DNA from: Watersipora subatra
Lineage: Eukaryota; Bryozoa; Gymnolaemata; Cheilostomatida; Watersiporidae
Reading direction: 5' to 3'
DNA length: 64,000 nucleotides
NCBI RefSeq assembly: GCF_963576615.1
Contig: NC_088708.1
Span: forward strand, 8,246,001-8,310,000
Positions 1 through 11,491 of this stretch are shown here, one piece after another; the stretch's first letter is position 1, and each line of letters starts with the position of its first letter. Made by a program: the position numbers and the translations under genes. Under the pieces are notes generated by a model. It saw only the letters and a program-made list of their open reading frames with translations. It was not told where the DNA came from and made no database searches.

Positions 1-589
1 CACGCTTTTAGTGTTTTATTGATGTTGTTGCCAGGCGTGGTTGTGTGATGCATCACTGCACTGGGTAGAAGCGATGCAAGTGTTGAATACATAACTAGCA
101 TTATCGGAGCTTTAAATTGTGTCCCTCAAGAATAATGATGGCAGGATGATTGGTGTTTTGAAGTAAAGCCTCATTTGCCCAGCTAATTTGCTTATAAGGA
201 AGTTATTAAAGCATTTCAAAAATTATATCCACAACATGCTTGACGAAGTCTCTCTTAGCAGCATTCACACTTCTCCGAGTGAAATGTGCGTACGGTGATG
301 GAATATTTTACTGTGTCATGTTGCTGTCCTTAAGTCGTATGCTGCTGAGCAAAGCTTTAGTTGCGTCATTAAGCATTTTTACGAGATTTGATTATGCACT
401 CACGGTTGTGTATTATACTAGGATAGGCTATCTTTCCATTATTCGATTGTAAGGATTAAAGATTGCACTTGGTGAACAGGCATGGCACCACTAGACAATT
501 ATTTCCTAATTGTCACGCGCTCTCTAGTGTGACATCAGATTGAGCATTGCATACGGAGTAAGACGACTCTCATTGCACTTCCTTTGTAG
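1..589. other. no recognised feature (probable gene A intron)
   Basis: AT-rich sequence without a convincing exon. It lies upstream of the first gene A exon whose acceptor is visible at 588-589, so it is probably intron. A 70-codon open frame at 240-452 starts without ATG context and shows no coding character. Confidence 0.5.
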
Positions 590-718
590 CTCGGCTATTA
601 TCATGATCCGCTCATCAAGTACTTAAAAAGACTCAATCACTTTGAGACTCTGACAGAAGCCGAGAGAGGAGTTGTGCTCTCCAAGGAATTACCTGAGTGC
701 ACCAAGCACCTACCTCAG
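590..718 (+). CDS. gene A exon 1 (first visible), helical HEAT-like segment
   Basis: First visible exon of an unrecognised plus-strand gene. The acceptor is a pyrimidine-rich tract ending TTTGTAG at 589 and the donor is CAG|GTAATC at 719. The exon is 43 codons long and in phase 0 at both ends. It encodes LGYYHDPLIKYLKRLNHF followed by an amphipathic charged stretch. The general look (leucine-rich helices, a KELPECTKHLPQ turn) recalls the HEAT region behind the kinase-like domain of SCY1-like pseudokinases, but I cannot match it to that family. The gene must start left of the window, because this exon opens without an initiator ATG. The next exon (2899) continues in the same phase. Confidence 0.7.
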
Positions 719-750
719 GTAATCAAATTCGATTTAAAGTCAATATATAC

Positions 751-870
751 ACCGTAAAACCTCTAATTGAAGGTCACCTCCATTTGCCCACCACTTGATA
801 ATCCTTGATCTTTACAAACCCATAATATCAATTGATCAGTAGAAAACTGTCCACAAAATTGTATTAATAA
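751..870 (-). mobile_element. truncated TIR element, one end only
   Basis: The sequence starting ACCGTAAAACCTCTAATTGA at 755 matches the reverse complement of the right end of the complete element at 11492-12383 over roughly 120 bases, including the TTTACAAACCCATAAT block. Only one end is present, so this is a truncated copy in opposite orientation to the 11.5 kb copy. It lies in the first gene A intron. Confidence 0.6.
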
Positions 871-898
871 TGAATCATTTACATCAAGTTTACATCAG

Positions 899-1054
899 TT
901 TTGTGATGGCAGTGATTAACTGTTCGTTTTTGAGCTTTTAAGAGCTTGTAATCACGTTTCGACATATTTTGCACATACAACACAGCAGAGTAAGACATGG
1001 TGAATCTTTTGCTACCAAATAACTGTAATGTGAATTCTGTTGCAAGTCAACCCT
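899..1054 (+). repeat. interspersed repeat, family shared with 44-45 kb
   Basis: About 155 bp sharing long blocks (for example TTTTGCACATACAACACAGC and ATAACTGTAATGTGAATT) with the two arms of the foldback at 44287-45204. It is a solo copy of that arm. No coding frame is visible. Confidence 0.7.
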
Positions 1055-1509
1055 TAAATACACACTTGACGCTAAGTTTTAGCATGTGTTTTTTAAACTA
1101 TTTTAATCAACTTGAACTTTTTCATCGCTAAAATTTTATCCCTTATCGGTTTCCGGCTTTGTTTTGAACATAATTTTTAGCCGACCTCATTAAAACCTTT
1201 TCCCACCTAATTCGACAAGAAAGCCAGAGCAATGCTTTTCTTGAAAATGGCCTCTTGAATACGTTACCATTTAATGGCCATCGAAAGGAGAAATTAAATT
1301 TTATTACTGTACCTTTGGAGTGACGTGACATGTCTGGTACATGTAATGAGTAAATATAGAAAGCGTATTAATGCTAATTATGTTACTGGGCATTTGAAAT
1401 TTAGGTTAATACGTAGCGAAGTAGGTTTTTGTTAGCAGGCTAAAAGAAGTTGTCTAATACTTTGCCTGAAGGGATCGCAACTCCATTTTTGCTACTGGTT
1501 TAAAAAAAA

Positions 1510-2239
1510 TATAGTCAAACATTATAGATAACTCAAACTTCATGGAGCCGAGTGAAAGTGTTTGAGTTATACAAGTCTATGTATTTATTAGTAGATATAT
1601 GTACATATACAAACTATAATATAAACAAAAGCATAAATGGCTTGTTTTAAATGCTTTTAATGTAAAGTTTAGAAAATTTTTATCAGAAAGTATAGAGATT
1701 TTTCTATCACTTGAGATTTGTTTGTTGTTTTATGTGGTAGGACTGCCAGAACGTTTTCAGATTAAAATTGGCAAAACTTGATCGCTGTTGAAATGCTCAG
1801 AAGAAAAGACATCTTTTTCTTTTTAGCGTTTTAACCAAGATCAATTTTGCCGATTTTTCTTGAAGTTTATGCGAAGGTTACCTCGCTTTTCCTTGCCTTC
1901 GTAGGACCATCGCTAAACGGATGTTTGGTATAAATCAAATTTCACCAAGCCTTTAGAAAAGTTGTTGACAAAAATATTTTGCCGATGATGGTAATAACGA
2001 CATCTATGAACTACTAAAAGTTGAGGTTTATCTCTATGGCTTGGAATAAAGGGATATACTAAAGCGATATCAACCGTCTCGGTAGCCAAAAAACTGGGCA
2101 AAAAACTGTTCAAGTTAATGAAGTTAAAGTCGAATTATTTAAAGCAATTTATCATTGCGTGGGAACGGACCGAACAAATCCGTTCGAGTTAACCATGTGT
2201 TCAAGCTATCCGAGGGTGAGTTATCCTTGTTTGACTGTA
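1510..2239 (-). mobile_element. TIR DNA transposon relic, about 730 bp
   Basis: The ends are TATAGTCAAAC...GATAACTCAAAC on the left and GAGTTATCC...TTGACTGTA on the right, an imperfect inverted repeat bounded by TA. The interior is homologous over its length, in reverse orientation, to the better preserved copy at 13565-14330. No intact transposase frame is present. The TA flanks and ACTCGAA-type ends resemble pogo/Tigger-like elements of the Tc1/mariner superfamily, which is an inference from the ends only. Confidence 0.7.
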
Positions 2240-2426
2240 TTACCACTTTTCACACAAGGAATGCTGAACTGTAAGAAATAGGTCATCGTATCTCTTTTAG
2301 GCGTTGTGAGAAGGTTTTGGGTGAGCAGAATATTAGCATCTTTGTCATTTCAGCATAATAAGCACACCGACTGCCGAATTTGAATTTCGAGCAAAAATTT
2401 TGTTGAATTTGTATGGCAAAATAGGA

Positions 2427-2507
2427 TTTGTATGGTTTGTATGGTTTGTATGGTTTGTATGGTTTGTATGGTTTGTATGGTTTGTATGGTTTGTATGGTT
2501 TGTATGG
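2427..2507. repeat. 9-bp tandem repeat (TTTGTATGG) x 9
   Basis: Nine uninterrupted copies of TTTGTATGG. Because 9 is a multiple of 3, the minus strand stays open through the array as an HTN tripeptide repeat. This is the array translated, not a gene. Confidence 0.95.
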
Positions 2508-2898
2508 TGAGGATGAAAAACTGTTGTTTCACGTTGTAAGGCAAAAAAATCAAATAACATCGACATCGTAACCCGAGGGCATCGTAACCCATAACTCATC
2601 GTAACCCCACTGTAGTAGTATTTGCATTTCAAAAATGCATGAGTTTGTCAATCACTTGCTATAGGTAGCCAAATGTGATTCTTCAAAGCATGTGTTTGTT
2701 GTCAGGTCCTATGGTTACTATAAGTATGTTTTTTATGGCTATAGTTCGGTTCCTCTTCGTCTCTTACTGCCCTTGATTTCAATAATCAACTTGGTAGGTC
2801 ATTGCTCTTGTCACGCAGACTTTGAGTACTGTACAGGCACTTGACCTATTCGTTGAGCTAGGTGAAATATCATGCAATTTGCACCGGTTCTGTTTTAG

Positions 2899-3087
2899 AC
2901 AATGCTGCTCACACACGTGCTGCCAATAGTGAGCCAAGAGTTGGAGCTGTCACATTTTCACCCGGGTGTTATCCAGTCAATTATACACTGCCTTAGCCGA
3001 TCTCTCTCTGCCAGCTGCACCCAACTTGTTTTTCAGCTCATCAACCGGGTTCTCGAGCTAAACACAGCCTGCCAACTCACTCCCGAA
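2899..3087 (+). CDS. gene A exon 2, helical repeat region
   Basis: The acceptor is GGTTCTGTTTTAG at 2898. The donor is GAA|GTTTGT at 3088, weak at +3/+4 but with G at +5. The exon is 63 codons long and in phase 0 at both ends. It starts with TMLLTHVLPIVSQELELSH and continues with hydrophobic heptad-like helices, consistent with a HEAT/ARM-type superhelix. Codon composition is richer in GC than the surrounding intron. If the weak donor is not used, the frame stays open to 3231, so the exact 3' end is the least certain point. Confidence 0.7.
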
Positions 3088-3665
3088 GTTTGTATATATA
3101 GAATATATAAGGCTATATTTGTGCTTTGTCAACCTTGCAGCCCTGGGGTCCATTACATAGCACAGCAAGATCTCAAATTAAATGGAAAGTTGGAGTTGTC
3201 TGTTCATGGATGTTGGCACATTTTCTATTAAAATTTTATTGTAATATCTCACATAGATGTCAAAGAAGAGAATTCAACTAATCAGTTGGAACTGTTTTTC
3301 AGAGTAGCTTTAAAATAAAAAATGTTTTTCATTGGTTTGGTTAGCTGACAGAGTTTGGTTGGCAGCACATACGTTCTTGACAACAAAGCATGTTGCAGTT
3401 ATTCATCGATGTTTTCTTAATTTTCGTTGCTAAACTTTTTAGCTAAGTACTTAGTTGATTACTCACACTCCGAAGGTAAGCAATGTTTTGTTTGCTATTT
3501 ACTGTTTTAAAATCTCATGTAAGAAGGTTGTACTTATACAAAAAATTACATTAATAAAATCATATCACACAACCTAGCTATGCCTATGCGGTCATAGCTT
3601 ACCTGTGAATTTGCTTCTACCAATTTAGGTTGTTGCCCATATCAGACCTCTGACTCACCTTGTAG
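3088..3665. other. gene A intron 2
   Basis: AT-rich intron of 578 bp with no recognised element. It ends in a CTCACCTTGTAG acceptor. Confidence 0.6.
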
Positions 3666-3905
3666 GCTCATAAGGTGTTGATGATGTACATGCCACTCCT
3701 GTTTACCAAGGCCAACCTCCACAGTAGTCTCTTCAGCCCTCTACCAGTAGTTTATCTTGGACTCGCCGATGAAGGTAAACTTAGTTCGACTCTGGTCGCC
3801 ATTACTGACGCTGTTAAGAAGAATGTTGAAGTGACTGTGCTCACATCGGAGCTTATCGATGAAGTGAAAAAGTGCTTTGTATTGCACTGGAGACACGGAC
3901 ATAAG
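3666..3905 (+). CDS. gene A exon 3, helical repeat region
   Basis: The acceptor is CTCACCTTGTAG at 3665 and the donor is a consensus AAG|GTAAGT at 3906. The exon is 80 codons long and in phase 0. It encodes AHKVLMMYMPLLFTKANL, then a stretch including AITDAVKKNVEVTVLTSEL and ending VLHWRHGHK, rich in amphipathic helix. An internal GAAG|GTAAAC at 3774-3775 could act as an alternative donor, but the downstream half reads as coding and ends in the better donor. The exon joins in phase to those at 2899 and 4289. Family unrecognised. Confidence 0.75.
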
Positions 3906-4288
3906 GTAAGTCTGTCTTTCTATTCTGATTCAAGTACCTGTTGTAGAGAGGTGGGTGGTGGTTAGTAGATACATACATAGAGAGAATAGATCAGTTGAAG
4001 AGATCAGTTGAAGAGATCAGTAACTTATTGTTTATCATGTGAAACCTGATCAAACATTTGACCTTTAAAGATATGTTTCTTTCAAATCAGTACGAAAAAG
4101 TTACTTCCAGATTTCCTGAATCAGTTTATCATTTTATGCAACGGTCAAGTGTTGGAGCATGCGTAGTTCTTACCAGCATCTCAAATCTGATTGATTGTTG
4201 CTTTTGGCGAGTGAGTCAAGTTCTCTCAACCACTTAAAGGGTTGGAGCAGTTAATACTCTGAAGTTTATATTATTTTGATCTTTAAAG

Positions 4289-4424
4289 GAGTTATGCAAA
4301 AGTATTCTCAGCTCAGTGCTCATTTGGCTGTCTACCATCTGCAAGGAGGATCTTTCTCAGCATTTCACCAGTTGGTTTGTGCAACTCATTCACCAACATA
4401 TTGACATTCTCGATCTGGTTCGGG
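4289..4424 (+). CDS. gene A exon 4, helical repeat region
   Basis: The acceptor is TCTTTAAAG at 4288 and the donor is G|GTGAGT at 4425. The exon is in phase 0 at the start and phase 1 at the end. It begins ELCKSILSSVLIWLSTICKE and ends DILDLVR, another pair of hydrophobic helices typical of HEAT/ARM repeats. The phase matches the next exon, which supplies two bases. Confidence 0.75.
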
Positions 4425-5194
4425 GTGAGTATTTTCAGTCTAGTCGTGTTGTGTACTATTATAGAGTAGGAGTAGGTCAGTGTGATATTCTCCGAAGGAT
4501 ATTAGAGCACAGTCAAACTCGATTTATCCTCACTTGTACATGTGAATTTCTTGATATAGGCTGTAAAATTTAACCAAATCTTCGTCTCAACATACGAAAA
4601 GATTTTTAACATTTAACATCCAAAAATTTTGGAAAAATTTACATTTTGTAAGTTTCAGTAAAAAAGCCGGTGAAAATTAAAAATAAAATGTAAAAATATA
4701 ATTTGAACTATATTCAGTGTGAGAGACAGCAAGTTGAATGGCTTCTTTTCATCATTCCCCCTGCAACTGTATGTCACAATAAAGGTCATTGTTGCTGATC
4801 ACAGTGACCTCTCAGCTTAATGGGAACTAATGCTGACCATGAACCATTAAATTGCAATTTTTGTATAAAATAATATATTTTTTTGCAATGTGACTGTTTT
4901 AATGTATGCTTCATCTGCCTTCAACAAGCAAACAGAAATAATAATATTTCCTAGACAAATCTGAGCTTTTTTCACAGATATGTTTGTTACCTTTCTTTTT
5001 TTACAACTGATAATTTTGAGGGATTTTTATATCGTGGGAAATTAACTCTACCCAAAAAAGTATCACATGCTATTAAAATTCGTTAATCTCTCATTAACCA
5101 CTTGCTGTTCGTTCAAATTTTAGATTAAGAAAATGCATATACCTTTACACCCTCGAGACATTAAAGATGTGACTGCATCAAATTTTAGTTGATT

Positions 5195-5330
5195 TTAAAA
5201 GAAAGTATTCTTTTTGTCTATCTGTTGAGATGTTGTTTGTTGTTTTAGGCGATCTCATTGTCAAGATATTTGCAGATTTAAATGCGACAAAAATTGATTG
5301 CGGTCAAAACGCTCAGAAAAAAGACATGCC
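5195..5330 (-). mobile_element. fragment of the 1510/13565 TIR element family
   Basis: Blocks such as TTGTTTGTTGTTTTA and CTCAGAAAAAAGACAT align with 1690-1815 in the same orientation. The TIR ends are missing, so this is an old fragment. Confidence 0.55.
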
Positions 5331-6861
5331 CAGACTTGCCCAAAATGATCTAACTAGTGATACAATCTGTCTCTATCTCTCGTATTCACATCGGCTATTG
5401 CGATAAAAGTCTAGTCCTACGCGGCTCTATTGGCATATACTTTATTTTGTATTTGCTCATGTTGGCTAGAATAAAATTTTAAATCCAGCTACAGATACAT
5501 TATTACCAATGTCTCAAACGCCTCAAATAAAGGAAATTAAAAATTTGTCATATTAGCTTCACTAAATGCTGTGTAAACATCTGAGTACCGACTACCAATT
5601 CTACTAGTCTACGGTAATTAGGTCCTCGAGTCAACTTATTTCATCGCGGCCTTTGTATCAGCGCAGTTCTGTCGCTACTCACACCGGAAACTAGTTACTA
5701 AGTAAAATAAGCAAGCTGCGTCTTGGAAAAGAATATGTTCGAATCTATGGCGAAACCAACTGCATTCCTAAAAAGTAATGTATAGTCAATGTTATCGAGT
5801 CATTATTGGTGTCAATTTGTAGAAAAAAGTTCACTGGTCACATTTGATTAGTTGATTCAAGTACGAAACAAATGGTTTAATAAGTTGACCGAAATAGTGA
5901 ACGCGAAGCGTCAATTTCTTTTAAATAAATCAACCCACTGATTCTGGCAAAGGGTTAATAAAGCCATTCTTACACCTGGTTGGCAGTTTGTGGACTCACC
6001 TGTTTTCACTTAGTAGCAGGAAGCATAAAATTATTTTGAGTTTTTTATTTGGTCTGTTGGAATTGAGTCGAGCTATGCAGAAGTACCTGTCAATACAGCT
6101 CTGATTGCACTTCATAAATTCATCTATCAGACAAGGTAGCAACAGGGCTTATGATCTATTCAATGATCTGCAAATCATGTTTTGCATTATCTTCAACAAT
6201 ATTGTTTTATTATACAATTTTTACAAGCCAAAAAATTTTCATCTTGGCATAAAGCTTTTATTAAAAATATCTATCCAAGTCGTGGCCACTCACATAGTTT
6301 CAGCTCATATAATAGGACAAATTAATCTACTGCAGCAAACTCAAACAAAACATATCATGGTTTATGCAGCACGCATTCAAGTCTCTCTTTCTCATTTATG
6401 ACAGTTTCCACACTGACAGGGCTGCTCCGCTGGTGGGACCACATAAACATCCTGTAATCAATAAAACAAATGCAATAAATATATTTCATTTATAGCTATG
6501 TTGTTCTAACGCGTATTTACAGAAAGCATTCAAATTGGGAGTTAGATAGATTGCAAGTGAAATTTTAAAAATGAATGAATGGTTGACAAAAGCATAAGTA
6601 CGCCATTCGAAGCTTTGTTTCCAGGACTTAAAGATGAGCATTGATCAATCAATTTTCCTCACTTTGTACAAGTGAGAAGTGAAAATAAAGTCTTATCATA
6701 AATCTAATTTACTATCTAAAACTGCCAAAGAAAATTTGAAGCAAATATTATAGCTAGGTGAAACGATAAGAAAGTTGGGAAACGATGATTGGTGATAGCA
6801 AAAAGTTATAATTTTATTAATTAGTGATTGTATTCATGAGTACTAAAATTACTACCTTTAG

Positions 6862-7858
6862 TACCGTAAGTCCTCATGCTTAAGCCGCGCGGCTTGTCGT
6901 TTTTTTTAAAACTAAAGTCTAAAGTCGTTTTTTTAAAACTTACGCGGGGCTCAGGGCGGCTTCTCGATAAATGTGGTCTCTGCTCAGCTTCCGCGTTATA
7001 ACCATAGAATCGCATTCATGATACACTTTTATGTACGGGATTTTGGCGACATACTCGTTTATTTTCAAGGTCATGTTTATGGAATACTTTAGACTAAAGA
7101 AGAATTTGCTTCTCAACTGCGAAATGACCAGATTGTTTTTCAAAAATTTATTTAATTTATATTTCATCATATTATCACCAGTATGTTTTTTTTCTTCTAA
7201 TTTTCATTAAAATATGGGATTTTTCTTTCAGCCGAACGACAGACAGAGGCAAACCGGATAAGCTAACCTCACAATCTTATTCAAATTATCAGTGAAGATT
7301 TTATTTAGTTTGAATTCATGACATTAAATTTCTTGGGTGTTTTTTTTGTTTTTTTTTTTAATAAATTTAAATTCCAAACGAAACTTCTATCTATGAAGAT
7401 GATAACCGTTGTGTAATAACTGTTAATGTTTAACTCACCACAGTCATAGGTTATTAACATCTTTTCATTCTTGTCCGGCATCTTTCCATAAACATGAAGC
7501 CCTCTAACAGCACAATAAAAATCTAGCTGGGACACGGCAAGTAAGTTCTTGATGCAAGGGTTCAGAAATTTTAATTCGAACTTGGAAGAAAAAGAAAATT
7601 CTTTTCACATATACTGATGTAGCCTGTTTTCTTATTCAAGAGCATGGGGGTATAGCGAAACCCGTCTCAACACTCTTGCTCCCAAAGGGGTCAAAGATGA
7701 CAAAACCTCAGTCTTTAGCCGCGGTCTGTGGGCATATGCGGCTTGTTGGGAAGGGCGGCTAGATACCACAGACGGCTTGTTCGAGAATTATTTTTTCCTT
7801 CGTGAGTCATCTGTTTTTGAGCACAAACCGCGTGGCTTGAGCATGAGGACTTACGGTA
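6862..7858. mobile_element. TIR element, 997 bp, ends TACCGTAAGTCCTCATGCTT
   Basis: The left end, TACCGTAAGTCCTCATGCTT followed by AAGCCGCGCGGC at 6862, is mirrored at the right end by GCATGAGGACTTACGGTA ending at 7858, with GCCACGCGG also mirrored. The terminal inverted repeats are about 35 bp. TA at each end fits a Tc1/mariner-type (pogo-like) target. No full transposase is present. Open frames of 64-76 codons on the minus strand inside are short and overlapping, so the copy is non-autonomous. It lies inside gene A intron 4. Confidence 0.8.
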
Positions 7859-8871
7859 TATCTAACACTTGTTTAACAATCTAAGCCATTGTATTGCTAG
7901 ATACTATAGATTAAAAAGAAGCCGTCAAGAACTCAGTGTGCATTTGTATCTCGCACAGCGCCCAGGAAATTACATTATAGTCTCAAACAGGGAAATATAA
8001 TCTAAATATAAACACAGCAGCATATCTATAGGAGACTCGAAGTAAAAGATAAATTTACCTCCATTCTCCTATCTTCCTCTGTAGCATAACGCTGCTGACT
8101 CCTGTCAGCTATAACTATAAGCTGTCTGCCCTAAATTTTAACCGCCTGATGCTCAGAAAACTCAGAGTCACCTTCGCAGGAACTGGAAGCATTGTTACAA
8201 TTCTACTGTTCGTCAATAAAACGTGTCGATCGAGTAATTCATTAAATTAACGATGTTAATTTATTTAGTAAATATCAATGTCGATGCGATCTAATAATAA
8301 AGTAAAGTCCCTAATTTCGAGATCACAGACATCGCTTTTTACGAGTGATAACATTTTTTATGACCTATCTAAAGATTTTGCGCTGATGATTGGCTAAAGA
8401 AAAGATCTTATATTTATCGCTCATGGACTCTTTTCACATGTATCACTCGTTACGTCACGAATGAAGCACTCGCTCAAATCTGAGCGTTTTAAATGATGGC
8501 CTCATTCAAACGCTTGTATCTCTAGACAGGGTTGGTCTGCAAAGACAAAGATGACATCAAATTGTAGCTGATTTTTTAGCCCTTCATTGGTCTTAATTTT
8601 ATTTAATCGACTTTTTTGATGCACTCACATCTTTAAGAGTGATCCTGCTTACTGTAGTAAGCTGTAATAAGTTCGACAGCAGTTATACCAAAATGTACAT
8701 CAAAGTGTAACAGGATTTGAGAACAAAAAATTTAAAAACAGTTCATGACATCAACAAGCTGAAACTGCTATCATTTGACACTATGAGCAGTAATTGGAGG
8801 GTGGTTGTTAGCACTTGCTGGTACTCCTTTCCGTTTGACAAGACTATGGTTATGCTGTTTTTTATCTACAG

Positions 8872-8993
8872 ACGTCATTATGACCATGATCTCTCACCGC
8901 GCCAAATACTATCTCTCAGAGGCTTTCATAGAAGAGGAGTTGTCTTTCGCCGTTGAAAGGCTAATAGCTTCAGATGGTTTAAGTACCGCCCAG
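8872..8993 (+). CDS. gene A exon 5, helical region
   Basis: The acceptor is GCTGTTTTTTATCTACAG at 8871 and the donor is CAG|GTAATC at 8994. The exon is in phase 1 at the start (completing the codon opened at 4424) and phase 0 at the end. It starts DVIMTMISHRAKYYLSEAF and continues with an acidic helix ending GLSTAQ. The strong polypyrimidine tract and phase agreement support it. Family unrecognised. Confidence 0.75.
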
Positions 8994-9298
8994 GTAATCT
9001 ATCCGCTATTTTGTTTCACTTCACAAGGCTAGTAGAAGTTATCTACACTTTGCATACACAGTTTTGTATAAAATTGCTACCAGTTAGTGGTTGCCAGTTA
9101 TTGGTTTTATTTTTGCATATTCAGAATAAAATTGGAAATTTGAACAACTTCTTACGTTCATTGTTAGTCAGATTGCTGTGGGACCACTCTTTTATGAAAA
9201 AATTTCTTTTGTGTGGCTTTTACATTGCTAAGCCTCAATGCCGCTATGGAGTTGTAATACATATCAATGGGTAACCCTTCTGTATATGCATTTACCAG

Positions 9299-9522
9299 AG
9301 GCAGACCCTAATACAACTGGTCAGGTCGATGGAGAAGCCTTGCGCAGAGCTTGCCAAGGCTGTACCAGCAGAGCCTAAGCAGTTTTCCAACTGCGGAGGA
9401 CAAGGAGCAGACCCAGCCTTTAAGGTGCCGCTCTCTAAAAAGGAAAGCTTGCGTCGACAGAGCAAAATTATAACCGTATCTGGTTCCGAGTGTGGAAGCA
9501 CTCGTTCCAACAGCCCTTTTAG
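9299..9522 (+). CDS. gene A exon 6, end of helices and start of Ser-rich tail
   Basis: The acceptor is TGCATTTACCAG at 9298 and the donor is AG|GTAAAC at 9523. The exon is in phase 0 at the start and phase 2 at the end. The frame starts RQTLIQLVRSMEKPCAEL and then loses helical periodicity. The second half is basic and Ser-rich (SKKESLRRQSK, SGSECGSTRSNSP), typical of a disordered phosphorylatable linker. This is where the folded part of gene A appears to end. Confidence 0.75.
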
Positions 9523-9664
9523 GTAAACAGACAGACAGTTGGGCTATATGTTTGTGCCAATCGTGTTGATTAATGTTGATATGGATGCGTGTCACTCAAA
9601 TGTTAAACGTGGAACAGCAAGTAGCTGCTGACGTTTCAGAACTATTTGCTATGTTATCCTGCAG

Positions 9665-9817
9665 TTCCTCCCACAGTTCCTCTCAGAAAGTACCAATCCT
9701 TGCCCTCAACAGACAGTCCGAGTCAACCTCAAAGGATCCGCTTTCTCCTTCCGTGCAGAAGGGTCAAAGTCAGCGATCATCTCCGGAAATGGCAGCTGAC
9801 CATAGCCGAAAACTTTT
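9665..9817 (+). CDS. gene A exon 7, disordered Ser/Pro/Gln-rich
   Basis: The acceptor is TGTTATCCTGCAG at 9664 and the donor is TT|GTGAGT at 9818. The exon is in phase 2 at both ends. The correct frame, set by exon 6, reads SSSHSSSQKVPILALNRQ and ends EMAADHSRKL. It contains several SP/SQ pairs. A competing open frame over the same bases is excluded by phase. Low complexity gives no family information. Confidence 0.72.
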
Positions 9818-11265
9818 GTGAGTTTTGAGTTGTTACCTTGCAGCAAGCGCTAGGTTTCTCAGACCACAATATGTTGATTTAGTGATTTGTATCTGCGATA
9901 TTCACTTTCAAGTCATTTAGTTTTTAAGTTGTGTTAGGCTTGGGCATGCTCTAATTTTTGGGTGGCATGTGAGCTCGGTCTCGGGTAGGGTGCGATGTCA
10001 CATCTTTTTTTAAAAGAAAACAGTTTTTGGGCAGAGCCTTCGGAGACAGTTATCTGCCTTGCTAAGACTTGAGATCCTGTATGGTAATTCACTCTCATTT
10101 CTGTTCTCAGCTCGGCTGTCAGAAAACTATTAGTGGAAATCGTTACAATCCTGCATAAATTATGTTAAAAAAGAAATAATCCCCAAAAGGTTAGAGACAA
10201 TAATATAGGTTTGATTAGTCAGTACGTAAGAGAGCACCTGGCAGGCATGTATACGCGATGGAGTGGTGGGCAGTCAGCCTGGCGCCTCCAGTGTCAGATG
10301 TTTGTCTCTGTGTCACATCAATTCCTCTTTAGCATCTGACAGTATCAATCAACCTATAAATTACTCTCCTATTACCTAACACAAGCCAACCGGCACTGCC
10401 CTCAGCTCCAAACTGCCTTCTCTATTAGCTCATTATTACAACACCGTGCTGTTCCTGCATCAGTGAAAAGTTTTTAATATTATTTGAGACTTAATCTGAA
10501 AGACTTCTGTTAATCCGTGACACCCGCCAGCTCTGAAGGCTTCACGAGCGAGGCTAACATCGCTTCTCATCTGTCTCTCCCCTCCGTATACCACACGGGC
10601 TTTCTCACCTGTCCATGACTCATCCATCAACATTTGCTCCTATCACTTTCCTAGCGCCAGGGTCGATCTGGTTAATCCTCCATTAGAAAGGCTAATCTAT
10701 ACGATGCCTTTTCTGCAGCGCCTCTCCAGCTTGACAACCATCTCTTCTGCTTTATTTTGCCTGATAGCTACTAATTATTGGATCCCTCCATTCTTTTCTC
10801 TCTTCTTTGGTAAATCTGGCTTGCTGGCTCATGGTTCCGCCAGGTGTAAGAATCTCTTACAGCCACTCAGAACGATTGCAGTTGTCAAAATATGCTTGAA
10901 AAGTTTGGGATTAATACAAAGGACGTAGTCATTGCTTTCACTGAACATTTGGAGGCTGAAAGGGCATCAATCAATTTAATGTCCTATTAAACTTGTTCAA
11001 CTCCTGCGGCCTAAAGGCCTCCAGTTTTACCTTCTCAACAAGCAAATAGTATTAATTAGTTTTGCCTCTTCTGCTTTATCCAGAAAAAAAACATCATAAA
11101 TAATATGTGACAGCTTACATGCTCGATGGCGCCATTCATAGGAGAGAAAAATTGTTTTTCTGTTTGTTGTGCCAGATGGTCAAAAGTTACTCACCAGCTG
11201 GTGTTGGTATTACAAAATATTACTCGACTTGGCTTCGTTATGATATTTCTACTATCTACTTGCAG
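9818..11265. other. gene A intron 7
   Basis: Intron of 1448 bp with no recognised repeat. The stretch 10200-10930 is less AT-rich than the flanks but shows no exon with a matching phase. Confidence 0.5.
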
Positions 11266-11384
11266 TCAGCTTGACTGGTCCCTCACTCGCGGTAAACACA
11301 CAAGTTTTGGGGAGATGATGGCCAAAATCGACAGCCGAGCAACCATTCTGACAGAGGGGTCTCGCTCTCCTTTTTTGTCTACAG
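11266..11384 (+). CDS. gene A exon 8
   Basis: The acceptor is CTATCTACTTGCAG at 11265 and the donor is G|GTACTC at 11385. The exon is in phase 2 at the start and phase 1 at the end. It reads QLDWSLTRGKHTSFGEMM, then AKIDSRATILTEGSRSP. The first half could be a short conserved linear motif inside the otherwise Ser-rich tail. The phases agree with exons 7 and 9. Confidence 0.72.
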
Positions 11385-11491
11385 GTACTCATCACCGTTT
11401 ACCATTTAAGAGTGCAAGTGCCCTTTTGTGTGTACAACGTATGACCGACCGTGACAATGCTCTTTTCTCAGAGTACATATAGTATATGACT

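Larger units (their letters stand above)
4425..8871. other. gene A intron 4 with mobile elements
   Basis: Intron of about 4.4 kb. It holds a fragment (about 5195-5330) homologous to the middle of the 1510-2239 element and the complete TIR element at 6862-7858. The rest (including 5340-6860 and 7860-8870) has no feature I can name. Open frames at 6105-6401 and 7305-7535 are AT-rich and not coding-like. Confidence 0.6.

Noticed and set aside
2345-2632. HTN-repeat peptide on the minus strand
   Set aside because: Translation of the (TTTGTATGG)9 array.
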